Counted from the stretch's first letter, positions 26,456-35,881 are shown. The stretch: 64,000 nucleotides of DNA from an uncultured Bacteroides sp. (GCA_947646015.1 CANSEY010000002.1:248001-312000); one strand, 5' to 3'. Notes: generated by a model from the sequence alone, not told the origin. A program made the numbers and translations.

Positions 26456-27673
26456 TTAACCCTTTTCAGGTAGTACTAATTGATATTTATTAATATCCTT
26501 CTGAAAAATAGAAATCTCAGGATCTACACTCAGCACAATACGTAAACGAGAAATTGCAACTCGCAAACGAATCATGTCTCCACTACCATCTTTCCATAAA
26601 CATTCCAATAGTTCCTCGTATGTTAAAATATATTCAGGAGCATTCAGGAAAGTATCCAATAGTTGACATGCCTGCGAAGTTAGAGATATCGACTGATCAC
26701 CACAAATCAATAGTTTTGCATAGGAATCAAAAGTAACTTTTGAACTCAGTATGTAAAGTAACGGTTCTTTTCCGGATTCTCTTAATTCTTTAAGTTTTTG
26801 AATCTGCATCTTATACTCTTTCAATATTTTCTCCATACTTTTTCGTTCTTCTTCACGCTCTTCACCTTTTAAAGAAAGATCTTTAATTCGTCTTTCATAC
26901 TCTTTTTGCTTTACCTCCAATCTCTTCTGATCCTTCTCCAATTGCATGCGAACCTTTCTCTCGCGATCCCGATCATTGGCTAAACGCCTTCTATCATTTC
27001 GAATTTTAGATATATATCTCTTCATCAGATACCAACTACAGAAAATAATGATAAGAACAGCTGCCACAATACCTATTACTTCAAATGGAGTGCTATTATA
27101 CTGATATATAGCTTGCCATGAATAAGACCAGAAAGCAGTGATCTCAATTTCACATCTATTACCTACATAAAAAGTAATTTTGTGTGTGCCGAAACACAGG
27201 TCGTCACAAGTTTTACATTTAAAATAAGAGGTAGTATTATCCAAATGAGTTATTGATATATGTATGTCGGTATTAGCAAAAATTTTAGATTTCTTGAGCC
27301 TTTCGTTCCATAGTTGTTGCAAACTATCTGTAGATAGACAACTTTTCATACAAACAATTGAGTGCCAAGATCGCTCTGCCATACTTTGTGAAATATTCTT
27401 TTTACTTTTCTGGAGGTCAACAGTATAAGTCTTAACTCCCTCACTAGTTGTAATACGAATGGTTAAAGGAACAGTATCGACTACTATTCTAGAAACATAA
27501 AACATATTTAACTCTAATTGCTTTCTGTGTAGTTCCTCATTCAAAACTTCCTTCAGAAGATACTCGGTTTCGGCATACATTGCTTCCATGTTCCTCTGAT
27601 AGAAGTGCATACTAATTAAAAATGCTTGCATCAATATCCCAAAAATCCATAAAAATAACCTAGAACGTTTCAT
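26456..27673 (-). CDS. Membrane-anchored regulator with coiled coil and C-terminal winged helix (module C)
   Basis: The 405-aa protein begins at the ATG at 27673 (MKRSRLFLW). An upstream in-frame ATG at 27691 would start right at the promoter -7 box and is rejected. It has a first membrane segment near the N-terminus, a periplasmic domain sharing KSKKNISQ and HSI.C.KS with the module A regulator, a second membrane segment (VIGIVAAVLIIIFCSWYLM), a long basic/acidic coiled coil (about 80 residues) and a C-terminal winged helix (SISLTSQACQLLDTFLNAPEY, then RLRVAISRLR). It likely dimerises through the coiled coil and controls the adjacent peptide promoter. Confidence 0.75.
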   Translation of the reverse strand: MKRSRLFLWIFGILMQAFLISMHFYQRNMEAMYAETEYLLKEVLNEELHRKQLELNMFYVSRIVVDTVPLTIRITTSEGVKTYTVDLQKSKKNISQSMAERSWHSIVCMKSCLSTDSLQQLWNERLKKSKIFANTDIHISITHLDNTTSYFKCKTCDDLCFGTHKITFYVGNRCEIEITAFWSYSWQAIYQYNSTPFEVIGIVAAVLIIIFCSWYLMKRYISKIRNDRRRLANDRDRERKVRMQLEKDQKRLEVKQKEYERRIKDLSLKGEEREEERKSMEKILKEYKMQIQKLKELRESGKEPLLYILSSKVTFDSYAKLLICGDQSISLTSQACQLLDTFLNAPEYILTYEELLECLWKDGSGDMIRLRVAISRLRIVLSVDPEISIFQKDINKYQLVLPEKG

Positions 27674-27692
27674 CACTGTTTGTTTTTGCAAA

Positions 27693-27712
27693 CAAATGTA
27701 ATACTTTACAAT
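27693..27712 (-). promoter_or_regulatory. Regulator promoter with overlapping operator
   Basis: TACATTTG on the - strand (27700-27693) is a -7 box 19 bases upstream of the chosen ATG. ATGTAATACTTTACAAT at 27696-27712 differs at one base from the operator of the module C peptide (26410-26426) and overlaps this -7 box. Binding here would block transcription, so autorepression is inferred. Confidence 0.6.
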
Positions 27713-28636
27713 ATTATCTCAAAGTTCCCTCATAGATTTCACTGACTGACAGAGAATAAACTCACAATTGGCCCATTGTTGATGCCGGTAGGCAGGTCTT
27801 CAAATATTTGCCTCAAACAGACACAGAAAAGCAGATGTTTGTCAATGTCCTATTTTTCATATCAAATTCAGATTACTTTAATATTTTCCCTTTAAAAAGA
27901 AACCTTTACATTATGGGTATATTTCAGTGTATTACAATTTATTACATAGTATTACAATGTCGATATTTACCCCATATACAGGTAATAATAAGTAATAATC
28001 TATATTTAACCTCAATTAGCACATCGAATTAACACTTGACACAATCACATCAGCCCTTGATTATACTACTATTTTTATGAATTTGGATTGACCAAGATAT
28101 CCCTTTCAATCAAAAAAAAAATCATCATATCCAAAAATCAGAAACAGATATTTTCATCAGTATATCAGCCACTTATAATCCAAAAGATAGTTGCATAAGA
28201 CAGGTGTTACATATAGAGAAGAGGCATCCCTAAATTGAATCTGATTCAACTAGAGAAAATACCCCGTTGGAGGTTTCTTTCTACCCACCCAATAAGCCCT
28301 ATATAGCATCTTCAATATAGCCAATCGACATCTAAATAGGAATAAAAAACATATAAAATAGGAGCATTCGGGCATAAAAGAGAGAAAGAGACTTGACAGT
28401 TCAAAATAATAAATAACTCCTCATGGCAAAAGGATCTTTATTACGAAAAAGATATACATCGCAATTCTGCACCAAATATTACCCATTTCTTTTGAAAGAT
28501 TATACCCAATCAGGATGTTCAAAAAATCATATACTTGCAGCAACAACAATAGTTAAGATATTCATAGGAATAAAAAATGTATAAAAAACCATAGATCAAA
28601 TAGGAACATAAAATTAAAATTTATCTAGCTATAATT
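27713..28636. other. AT-rich gene-free stretch with an orphan operator array
   Basis: No convincing gene is seen. A 74-codon + frame (27808-28032) lacks family features, a promoter and a signal, though the codons before it (VDAGRQVFKYLPQTDTEKQM) read like a protein remnant. At 27931-27960 three ATTACA hexamers follow each other with exact 10-bp spacing, and bases 27931-27947 equal the module C operator. The rest (28000-28636) is low-complexity AT-rich DNA preceding the next gene. Confidence 0.5.
27931..27960. promoter_or_regulatory. Three ATTACA direct repeats, orphan operator
   Basis: ATTACAATTT, ATTACATAGT and ATTACAATGT stand in tandem with a 10-bp period. The first 17 bases are identical to 26419-26435. 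No clear -7 box is adjacent on either strand, so this may be a distal regulator-binding site or the relic of a lost module. Confidence 0.55.
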
Positions 28637-30376
28637 ATGAAATCAATTCTCACTTTCTTACTAATTATCTTAATGGACATACAATTTAATTACGCATGCC
28701 CCTGTAGCCCAACCAATACATTTATTGAAATGAATGAAAGTTTCGCGAGTCAGTTTCAAACGGCCACCATTATTCCAATGTTATTATGGCAATCGTCATG
28801 GTCTTATCCTATTGAGGGCCTGGCAATAGGGTTACTTATCTCCCTTATCGTATATTACCGAATGGTATACAGCACAAAGCTATTTCCTCACGAAAAGCTG
28901 AGACTGATCTTAAACATAACCCATAAAACTCAGACACCGCTAACTTTGATCCACCACCTACTGGAAGAAATCATTTCGGACAGTCTCTCCGAATCTACAT
29001 CCCAAAAAGTAAAGCGGATACTCAGATACACCAGTCATATTATGAGTTGCTACCAGAACATTGCGGTATTCGACGATAAGGAGAATGAACTGCACCCGGG
29101 CTCCTCTCCCATTGAATTCGAACTTTACACTTTTATAACCTCAATCGTCAACCAATGCCGGGCGTACGCCGATACTCGTCAAATAAAATTAAATATTAAT
29201 AAAGACTTCAGTTATATCAGTTGCCGGGTGGACGAAATAACGATGACTGCCGCTCTGCAATGCCTGCTGAATAAAATGATAGAAGCCACACCTTGCAAAG
29301 GCTGCATAAATATGGACGTGTCACACAGCATCAAGCATTGGAACCTCCAGATAACCAATGGACCGGAATGCAGGCAAAGTCACAAAAAGATACTTTCGTT
29401 CATCTCTACATTTATGTTAATACACTATTGCGGAAGTCTTCAAATTATAAAAAAGATAATCCGCTTACATGGTGGAAAGTTGATTGGCAGCTATCACGGA
29501 CGGTCAATAACTCTCCGGGTTACTGTACCTATCAACGGATATTGTAATACCATCCAATGTCCAGAAGTAGTGCCTCCTGTAATGAAAGATGATAAAATCA
29601 TCCGTCCCGATAAAAAACAGCATCACATACTGCTGGTTATGGCAGATACAGAGTTAAGCAACTATTTGCATAAGGCGTTCTCCATACTTTTCAGAATAAC
29701 GATCCTTGAAAATCCGGAACAGATATTACATTTCTCGGGAGATCGGCTACCGGATATTATCGTTATTGACGAAACGGTAAACGGCATACGCGGCAAGGAA
29801 ATCTGTTCTAAAATAAAATCGAATACAAGCATGGTTCATATTCCTGTCATTCTCCTGATCAGTAACAATGATAACGGAAGTTATCTTGCCCATGCGGACT
29901 GTGGAGTAGATAAATTGGAACCGCGCGCAATCAATATTTGCAGACTCAAAATGGATATACAAATACTTATCAATAAGCATGAACGTATCATGAAACTCCT
30001 GGAGAAAAACCTGTCGGACAATCTGCCTTCACCAACTGCAAAAAGTGAAGAGGACACACTGTTCATAAACAAAGTGAACAAGCTTCTGGAAAAGAATCTT
30101 TCAACAGAAAGCTATACAGTTGACATGTTAAGTGCTGATATGGGAATGTGTCGTACCAAATTCTACACCAAAATAAAAGAAATTACAGACAAGACACCTA
30201 CAGAATACATGCATTATTTCAAAATGAATAAAGCTAAAATTTTATTGGTTACCCAACAATATACAGTTACGGAAATAGCCACTTTTCTAGGCTTTTGTAA
30301 TGCCAAATATTTCGGAAAACGATTTAAGAAATTCTATAAAGTTCCACCTACACAATATATTAAAGAGGTTTTCTAA
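28637..30376 (+). CDS. Degenerate hybrid two-component-like regulator with AraC domain
   Basis: The 579-aa protein has a signal/anchor, a very short periplasmic part (Cys-rich CPCSP), a membrane segment at about 60-75, a HisKA-like helix with THKTQTPLTLI (His96, but Lys replaces the usual acidic neighbour), and a degraded ATPase domain lacking recognisable N and G boxes. A receiver-like domain follows (about 330-450, with PDIIVIDETVNG), then a C-terminal AraC helix-turn-helix (MLSADMGMCRTKFYTKIKEI and on). Typical Bacteroides hybrid sensors exceed 1300 residues with a large periplasmic propeller, which is absent here. It likely binds DNA but probably cannot phosphorylate itself. Target genes are unknown. 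Confidence 0.8.
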   Translation: MKSILTFLLIILMDIQFNYACPCSPTNTFIEMNESFASQFQTATIIPMLLWQSSWSYPIEGLAIGLLISLIVYYRMVYSTKLFPHEKLRLILNITHKTQTPLTLIHHLLEEIISDSLSESTSQKVKRILRYTSHIMSCYQNIAVFDDKENELHPGSSPIEFELYTFITSIVNQCRAYADTRQIKLNINKDFSYISCRVDEITMTAALQCLLNKMIEATPCKGCINMDVSHSIKHWNLQITNGPECRQSHKKILSFISTFMLIHYCGSLQIIKKIIRLHGGKLIGSYHGRSITLRVTVPINGYCNTIQCPEVVPPVMKDDKIIRPDKKQHHILLVMADTELSNYLHKAFSILFRITILENPEQILHFSGDRLPDIIVIDETVNGIRGKEICSKIKSNTSMVHIPVILLISNNDNGSYLAHADCGVDKLEPRAINICRLKMDIQILINKHERIMKLLEKNLSDNLPSPTAKSEEDTLFINKVNKLLEKNLSTESYTVDMLSADMGMCRTKFYTKIKEITDKTPTEYMHYFKMNKAKILLVTQQYTVTEIATFLGFCNAKYFGKRFKKFYKVPPTQYIKEVF

Positions 30377-30767
30377 AGTTATACGGCTTTATACTCCTTT
30401 CAAAAAGCAAATTCAGAAGAAAACAAGTTAATAATCTTCTTTTCATAACACGCTTACAATAAGAATGTTACTTCCTTATATGGCATCATTATCTGAGTCC
30501 ATATACCCGGGCTCATCGGCCCGCATACACGGGCTGATGGGCCTGGGTACCCGGGACAATGGGCACAGGTATGCGGGACGAGATAAAGAAAAGACCATTT
30601 TCACTAAAGATAACGAGAAAAACAAAATACAATAATGGATATAAACAGATAAAAATCCGAATTTTTATCTGTTTATCAGAAATTTATGATCTATTCGGTC
30701 CTTAAAAACAGGAGGTGGAAGATGGAAGATCAAAATACATTTTCGTAGGAAATTTTGAAATCTACGA
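30377..30767. other. Convergent intergenic region with two hairpins
   Basis: The region lies between convergent genes. A GC-rich palindrome (30506-30547, CCCGGGCTCATCGGCCCG against CGGGCTGATGGGCCTGGG) contrasts with the AT-rich surroundings. Its CCCGCATAC can also pair with GTATGCGGG at about 30569-30577, giving alternative folds. A terminator follows at 30641-30676. No gene is seen. Confidence 0.55.
30641..30676. terminator. Bidirectional terminator hairpin
   Basis: ATAAACAGATAAAAAT and ATTTTTATCTGTTTAT form a perfect 16-bp stem with a 4-base loop (CCGA), placed between convergent genes. The stem is AT-rich with U-rich arms in both directions. Confidence 0.7.
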
Positions 30768-32882
30768 TCAAAAGCCCGAATGTTCATTCTTATTTTCATA
30801 TGAATCGATTTCCCTGTTTTTCTCACCGGAATAATTCCATTCAATCTCGTCAGTATATTCCTTCCCCTTAGTTGAGACTACAGCTTTCAGTATATTTTTT
30901 CCGTCGGCAAGTGATACATTGTCAAACACATAATGTACATCGGTATAGCCATTGCGAATGCCACTCAGTTCCTGTCCATTCAAGTATACTTTCGGAATTC
31001 CGATATTGGAATAAACGGTAACGGCTGTCGTTCGCTTTTCACGATCGGCATTGCGACGCTGTGTGAGATAGAGTACCGGCTCTTCGCTCCAGTTGGCTTT
31101 ATACCAGAAATAAGAGTCTTTCTTTGTTTTACGATCGAAGGTAATCAGCCCCTTCATGTTACGGGCAGGCACACCGCCACGAGTCCACATAGGTACGGCA
31201 AAATCGAACATGTTCCAGAGATAAGAAGCAATGATGTACGGATGGTCTTTGATAATACTCCACTGGTACTCATGTGTCTTAGTCTGAAATGTTTCCGGAT
31301 AAAAAGGCTTTCCCCAATTCAGGGCATCCCCAAGGTATTCGGTCTGATGAGCCAGATTCGCATCGGCACCATATTCGGTCAACATCAATTTTTGATAGGG
31401 ATAGTCTTTTTCAAGTTGTTCCACCCATGGCTTGATGTCCTGTATCTTTTTCTCGTACCAGCCAAAATAACGGTTCATACCCTGTATGTCTGCGTTCAGG
31501 TTGACCGGATGATCCATGTGACCATACCCATTGACCGAAACGGTGTAACGGTCCGGATCTTCTGTCTTGGCAAGATCATGGAGAGAACGGGTCAATGCAG
31601 CTGTATACTCATGTGGTTGATATACTTCATTGTGAAGCCCCCATACATAAATGGAAGGATGATTGAAACTCTGGCGGATCAATTCGCGAAGCTGGCTTTG
31701 CGCATTCTCAGTTTCGTATCCGGTCACCCGGTTCACGCAAGGTATTTCGGCCCAAATAATCAGTCCCAATGTATCACAGCGGGAATAAAGGTAGTCTGAT
31801 TGCTGGTAGTGGGCAAAACGGACAGTAGTGGCTCCCACATCCATAATGGCAGCCAAATCGAAATCGTGATGTTCGTTTTTAAGGGCGCTACCCAATCCCC
31901 ACCAATCCTGATGACGGGTCACACCATACATCGGGTACTTCTCTCCGTTCAGGAAAAAGCCTTTCCCGGCTACTATCTCATACTTCCGCACCCCGAGAGG
32001 CTGCACCACTTCATCGATTACTTTTCCGTCTGCCATCAGCCTGCAGACAACTTTATAAAGATACGGATCTTTACGTCCCTGCCAGAGATGTGGGTTCTTT
32101 AGTTTAAAAGTGGACAAATAAGTTTGTGTCCCTTGCGGACTCAAGTCAAACGACCGGCTGTGTGTACCGACTTTCTGACCCTCCTGCGTATAAATAGTGT
32201 TTTCGAGTGTTACAGCAGCAGGTTGAAGTCCTGCATTATCCAATTTTACTTTTACGGTGATATCGGCCGATTTCTTCGATACATCCTTTTGGGTGATGTA
32301 GACACCCGGCGAGGCACAATCGGTAACCGTTATGTTATTCTGTTCGGTTACAATCAGCCATACGGGACGATAAATACCGCCGTAGACACCGAAAAGGTTT
32401 TGATTGACCGGAATTACATCGGGACGGGCTTTATTGTCGGCTTTAACAATGATTTCATTCTCGGCACCGAGTTTGAGCGCTGTACCTATTTCGCATGCAA
32501 AGGCAGAATAACCACCTTTGTGCGTACCTGCCAGTTTCCCGTTGACATACACTTCGGCACAGGCTCCTACCCCTTCGAAACGCAAAAAAACACGCTTACC
32601 CTCCAGGTCGTGGGGAAAGAACTGTGTTTTGCGGTAGTAGCCTGCCCCTTCGTAGAAAGAGCCCGACTGTACCTGCATATCCATGGCATTCCAGGTATGT
32701 GGAATTTCGACCGTTTCCCACTTTCCATCCCATTGGGAGGCGGCCCGCATCGGATCTGTAGCAAAAGGACCTTTCTTAAATTGCCAGCCGGTATTGAAAG
32801 CCGTGACCTGACGTGCCATCAGAGGAATGACACCACTGCACAGGCATAAGCACACGATGATTAAATAAGATAGTTTTCTCAT
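30768..32882 (-). CDS. GH2 family beta-galactosidase-like enzyme, secreted
   Basis: The 704-aa protein has a signal peptide (about 1-23, ending MAR) and the GH2 layout: N-terminal sugar-binding jelly roll (about 25-180), Ig-like domain (185-300), TIM barrel (300-600) and a C-terminal beta domain. The acid/base Glu419 is in VWGLHNEV and the nucleophile Glu503 in LTEYGAD. GH2 includes beta-galactosidases, beta-mannosidases and beta-glucuronidases; the motif set best fits a beta-galactosidase. It lies 54 bases downstream of the GH29 fucosidase gene and is probably co-transcribed, which suggests joint trimming of fucosylated, galactose-containing host glycans. Confidence 0.88.
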   Translation of the reverse strand: MRKLSYLIIVCLCLCSGVIPLMARQVTAFNTGWQFKKGPFATDPMRAASQWDGKWETVEIPHTWNAMDMQVQSGSFYEGAGYYRKTQFFPHDLEGKRVFLRFEGVGACAEVYVNGKLAGTHKGGYSAFACEIGTALKLGAENEIIVKADNKARPDVIPVNQNLFGVYGGIYRPVWLIVTEQNNITVTDCASPGVYITQKDVSKKSADITVKVKLDNAGLQPAAVTLENTIYTQEGQKVGTHSRSFDLSPQGTQTYLSTFKLKNPHLWQGRKDPYLYKVVCRLMADGKVIDEVVQPLGVRKYEIVAGKGFFLNGEKYPMYGVTRHQDWWGLGSALKNEHHDFDLAAIMDVGATTVRFAHYQQSDYLYSRCDTLGLIIWAEIPCVNRVTGYETENAQSQLRELIRQSFNHPSIYVWGLHNEVYQPHEYTAALTRSLHDLAKTEDPDRYTVSVNGYGHMDHPVNLNADIQGMNRYFGWYEKKIQDIKPWVEQLEKDYPYQKLMLTEYGADANLAHQTEYLGDALNWGKPFYPETFQTKTHEYQWSIIKDHPYIIASYLWNMFDFAVPMWTRGGVPARNMKGLITFDRKTKKDSYFWYKANWSEEPVLYLTQRRNADREKRTTAVTVYSNIGIPKVYLNGQELSGIRNGYTDVHYVFDNVSLADGKNILKAVVSTKGKEYTDEIEWNYSGEKNREIDSYENKNEHSGF

Positions 32883-32936
32883 GATATTTTATTTTAATGG
32901 TTTGTTAAAGCAAGTGCATAGCGTGACGGGGTACCG

Positions 32937-34355
32937 TTACGTTAATGCGTCCCGATATCCGTCTGCTGCTCCGGAAGCCTCCTTAACTTGTAGTTTGATT
33001 ATAAACGGCTCACCCGGATCTTGCGAAGGCATGGCCACATTATATTCATTCCGGGCAGTTTCAGTTACCTTTACCACCTGTCCATCCGGCAAAACGGCTC
33101 TTTCTATTTCGGTACCTTTGGGAACCTTTACTTTAAGAAGCCCCGAATAGGGGCGATTAAATACAACCATGTATACCTCTTGCCCCTTACGGGTATAGTA
33201 TCCCCAGTCCTGCTTATCCCATCCGGCATAGTCGCATCCATATATACATTCACCATACCTCTTCATCCAGCACCCCAATGCCATCGCCAACTCTTTCTCT
33301 TCCGAACGGAAATCTCCATCGGGCTGAGGACCGAAATTCACTACCATATTTCCTCCCATCGACACCGCATGCACAATGCGGTCGATCACCTCTATCGGGG
33401 TTTTAACATAGCTCAACGACCAATCTTTGTGATATCCCCACTGATTTTCGGGAACAGTCATACAAGCCTCCCAGTCCCACTTAGTCACTTGTAAGTCTTT
33501 TACCGGATCGGGAAGACGCCGTTCATATCCCGACTCATAATCTCCCATAAGACGGCCATTACTGTCAAAGTGCCTCTTACCATAATCATCGGCACGAAGC
33601 CGGCTATTAACGGTAACTCCCGGTACAAGTTCTTTCAGCATTTGTTCGGCATGAGCTGTCCACCAACCGTTCTTCTTGATACTTGCATCCCAAGTTCCGT
33701 CAAACCAGAAATCTTTGACTGTCGGATAACGGGTAGCCAGTTCCTTCAACTGATGGTCGGTAAAAGTCAGAAAACGGCTGAAAGCAATGCTGTCTTCTTT
33801 CGATGTAATCTCATAACGATAATCCGGATGACTCCAATCCATCACCGAAAAATAGAAATGTACATCGATACCTTCATCATTGTAGGCTTTCACCAATTCA
33901 CCTAAGATATCTTTTCTATAAGGCGTCTGCGCTACGGTATACTGACTGTATTGACTGGGCCAGAGACAGAAACCTTCATGATGTTTTGTCGTAATCTTAA
34001 CGTATTTCACTCCCATCTCTTTGGCCATCCGAGCCCATTGTCTGGCATCGAACTTAACAGGATTCCATTGTTTCATCAATTCCAGCCAATCGGCAGCAGG
34101 GACTTTAGCCCATGATTTCAGCCATTCGGCAGCCCCATTATATACTTTACCTTTCCATTCGCCACCGGGAATAGCATACAGTCCCCAATGAATAAACTCT
34201 CCCAGGCGATTGTTGCGAAACCGCTTCATAGCATCATCCTGACGTTTGCCAATATTGGTAGCTCCATATTTTAAAGGTATCTCCCTGGAGGGCTGTTGAG
34301 CATAAACATGGACTGAAATACAAAATGCAAATAAAATAAATAATTTGTTCTTCAT
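32937..34355 (-). CDS. GH29 family alpha-L-fucosidase, secreted
   Basis: The 472-aa protein has a signal peptide ending near VYAQ (residue 20) and a GH29 TIM barrel followed by a beta-sandwich. The nucleophile is Asp219 in FWFDGTWD. TTKHHEGFCLWPS (about 122-134) is the fucose-binding His-His motif of the family. It releases terminal L-fucose. A consensus promoter directly upstream (34381-34411) and the GH2 gene downstream indicate a two-gene operon. Confidence 0.93.
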   Translation of the reverse strand: MKNKLFILFAFCISVHVYAQQPSREIPLKYGATNIGKRQDDAMKRFRNNRLGEFIHWGLYAIPGGEWKGKVYNGAAEWLKSWAKVPAADWLELMKQWNPVKFDARQWARMAKEMGVKYVKITTKHHEGFCLWPSQYSQYTVAQTPYRKDILGELVKAYNDEGIDVHFYFSVMDWSHPDYRYEITSKEDSIAFSRFLTFTDHQLKELATRYPTVKDFWFDGTWDASIKKNGWWTAHAEQMLKELVPGVTVNSRLRADDYGKRHFDSNGRLMGDYESGYERRLPDPVKDLQVTKWDWEACMTVPENQWGYHKDWSLSYVKTPIEVIDRIVHAVSMGGNMVVNFGPQPDGDFRSEEKELAMALGCWMKRYGECIYGCDYAGWDKQDWGYYTRKGQEVYMVVFNRPYSGLLKVKVPKGTEIERAVLPDGQVVKVTETARNEYNVAMPSQDPGEPFIIKLQVKEASGAADGYRDALT

Positions 34356-34380
34356 AGTGTTCTATTTTCTAAGGTACGCA

Positions 34381-34411
34381 CAAAGATAAAACAATGTAGC
34401 CATATAACAAA
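34381..34411 (-). promoter_or_regulatory. Consensus promoter of the GH29-GH2 operon
   Basis: On the - strand, TTTG (34411-34408), a 19-base spacer and TATCTTTG (34388-34381) match the Bacteroides primary sigma consensus TTTG-N19-TAnnTTTG. The ATG lies 25 bases downstream. Confidence 0.75.
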
Positions 34412-34412
34412 C

Positions 34413-34451
34413 AAGGTGCAATCATACCTTCCTGATGACTACACCTTTTTA
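34413..34451 (-). terminator. Possible terminator after miaB
   Basis: AAGGTGTA and TGCACCTT can pair across a 19-base loop. The hairpin lies downstream of the miaB stop and upstream of the GH29 promoter. The U-run is weak. Confidence 0.4.
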
Positions 34452-34472
34452 TCTTATATACAAAAACCCGGA

Positions 34473-35846
34473 TTAGCTGAAGACTTCTTCACCCTTCAAT
34501 GTGGCAGAACTGGCCTCCGTGATTCTCACATTCACGAAATCACCTATCCGATGGGTACCGCGGTCGAATACCACTACCCTATTCTGTTCGGTCCGGCCGA
34601 ACAGCTGGTCGCGTGAACGCTTCGAAACACCTTCAACCAACACTTCGTACGTTTTACCGATGCAACGATTATTGGATTCGGCCGACAAACGATTCTGCAA
34701 AGCAATGATTTCATTCAGCCGACGGACTTTTATCTCTTCGGGAACGTTGTCCTCCAGATGCTTGGAAGCATAAGTACCGGGACGCTCCGAATATTTAAAC
34801 ATAAATGCTGCATCATAACCACAAGCTTCCATCAACGAAAGTGATTCCCGATGGTCTTCTTCCGTTTCGGAATGGAAGCCGGAAAATATATCGGTAGTAA
34901 GTCCGCAATCGGGCACAATACGTTTGATCGCCGCTACCCGGTCCAGATACCATTCACGCGTATATTTGCGATTCATCAATTTCAGGATACGCGAACTTCC
35001 GCTTTGTACGGGAAGGTGAATGTGTTTGCATACGTTAGGAACCTGTGCAATCACCTCCAAGGTTTCATCACTCATATCTTTGGGATGCGAAGTGGTGAAA
35101 CGGACACGTATTCCCGGTGCAGCCTCAGCCACCAGACGAAGTAACATTGGGAAAGTAACTACTTCCCCCCCCTCCTTCTCAAAACGATAAGAGTTTACAT
35201 TCTGCCCCAGCAGAGTGATCTCTTTGTAACCTTTTGATACCAAATCGGCCACTTCATTCAATATACTCTCCACATCCCGGCTACGTTCACGTCCACGGGT
35301 ATAAGGCACAATACAATAGGTACAAAAGTTATTGCATCCGCGCATGATGGATACAAATCCGGAGATATGGTTACCACAGATACGCGAAGGAATCACATCC
35401 CGGTAGGTTTCAGTAGTCGAAAGTTCTACATTCATTGCCTTCTCACCGGCCTCTACCGAAGCAATCAACTCAGGAAGAGTCAGATAAGCATCCGGTCCTA
35501 CTACAAGGTCCACATGATGGTGTTCTATCAGATCATCTTTTACCCGCTCGGCCATACACCCCAATACACCTACAATAAGGTGCTTCTTTTTCTTCTTCAT
35601 CGAATGAAAGAACTCCAGACGATTCAAAATCTTCTGTTCGGCATTGTCACGGATAGAACAGGTATTCATAAACACCGCATCAGCCTCTTCCAGCGTTTCG
35701 GCAACCGAATAACCCGCCATTTGCATCACAGAGGCGATTACTTCACTATCTGCCACATTCATTTGGCAGCCATAAGTCTCGATAAACAACTTCTTGTTGT
35801 CATCAGCAGTTGCGGATTTAAAGTCCGCTCCCGTTAATTCGTTCAT
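34473..35846 (-). CDS. miaB: tRNA-2-methylthio-N6-dimethylallyladenosine synthase
   Basis: This radical SAM methylthiotransferase adds a methylthio group to i6A37 of tRNAs. The 457-aa length is standard. The start at 35846 is chosen because a -7 box (35881-35874) sits just upstream and the longer frame to 35927 would precede that promoter. The N-terminal UPF0004 domain has Cys27, Cys63 and Cys97 for one Fe-S cluster. The radical SAM motif CNNFCTYC has Cys161, Cys165 and Cys168 for the other. A C-terminal TRAM domain is present (VLVEGVSKRS to NVRITEASSATLKGE). Confidence 0.96.
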   Translation of the reverse strand: MNELTGADFKSATADDNKKLFIETYGCQMNVADSEVIASVMQMAGYSVAETLEEADAVFMNTCSIRDNAEQKILNRLEFFHSMKKKKKHLIVGVLGCMAERVKDDLIEHHHVDLVVGPDAYLTLPELIASVEAGEKAMNVELSTTETYRDVIPSRICGNHISGFVSIMRGCNNFCTYCIVPYTRGRERSRDVESILNEVADLVSKGYKEITLLGQNVNSYRFEKEGGEVVTFPMLLRLVAEAAPGIRVRFTTSHPKDMSDETLEVIAQVPNVCKHIHLPVQSGSSRILKLMNRKYTREWYLDRVAAIKRIVPDCGLTTDIFSGFHSETEEDHRESLSLMEACGYDAAFMFKYSERPGTYASKHLEDNVPEEIKVRRLNEIIALQNRLSAESNNRCIGKTYEVLVEGVSKRSRDQLFGRTEQNRVVVFDRGTHRIGDFVNVRITEASSATLKGEEVFS

Positions 35847-35873
35847 ATTCAAATCTTGTTTTAAATTTATCCG

Positions 35874-35881
35874 CAAAGATA
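35874..35881 (-). promoter_or_regulatory. -7 box of miaB
   Basis: TATCTTTG on the - strand matches TAnnTTTG. The -33 element is poor. Its position fixes the miaB start at 35846. Confidence 0.5.

Noticed and set aside
27808..28032. 74-codon + frame in the gap before the AraC-type regulator
   Set aside because: It is AT-driven and lacks a promoter and signal. The codons just upstream look like a protein fragment, so at best it is a remnant.
30933..31799. 288-codon + frame inside the GH2 gene
   Set aside because: It is antisense to an intact GH2 gene with both catalytic glutamates and has no features of its own.
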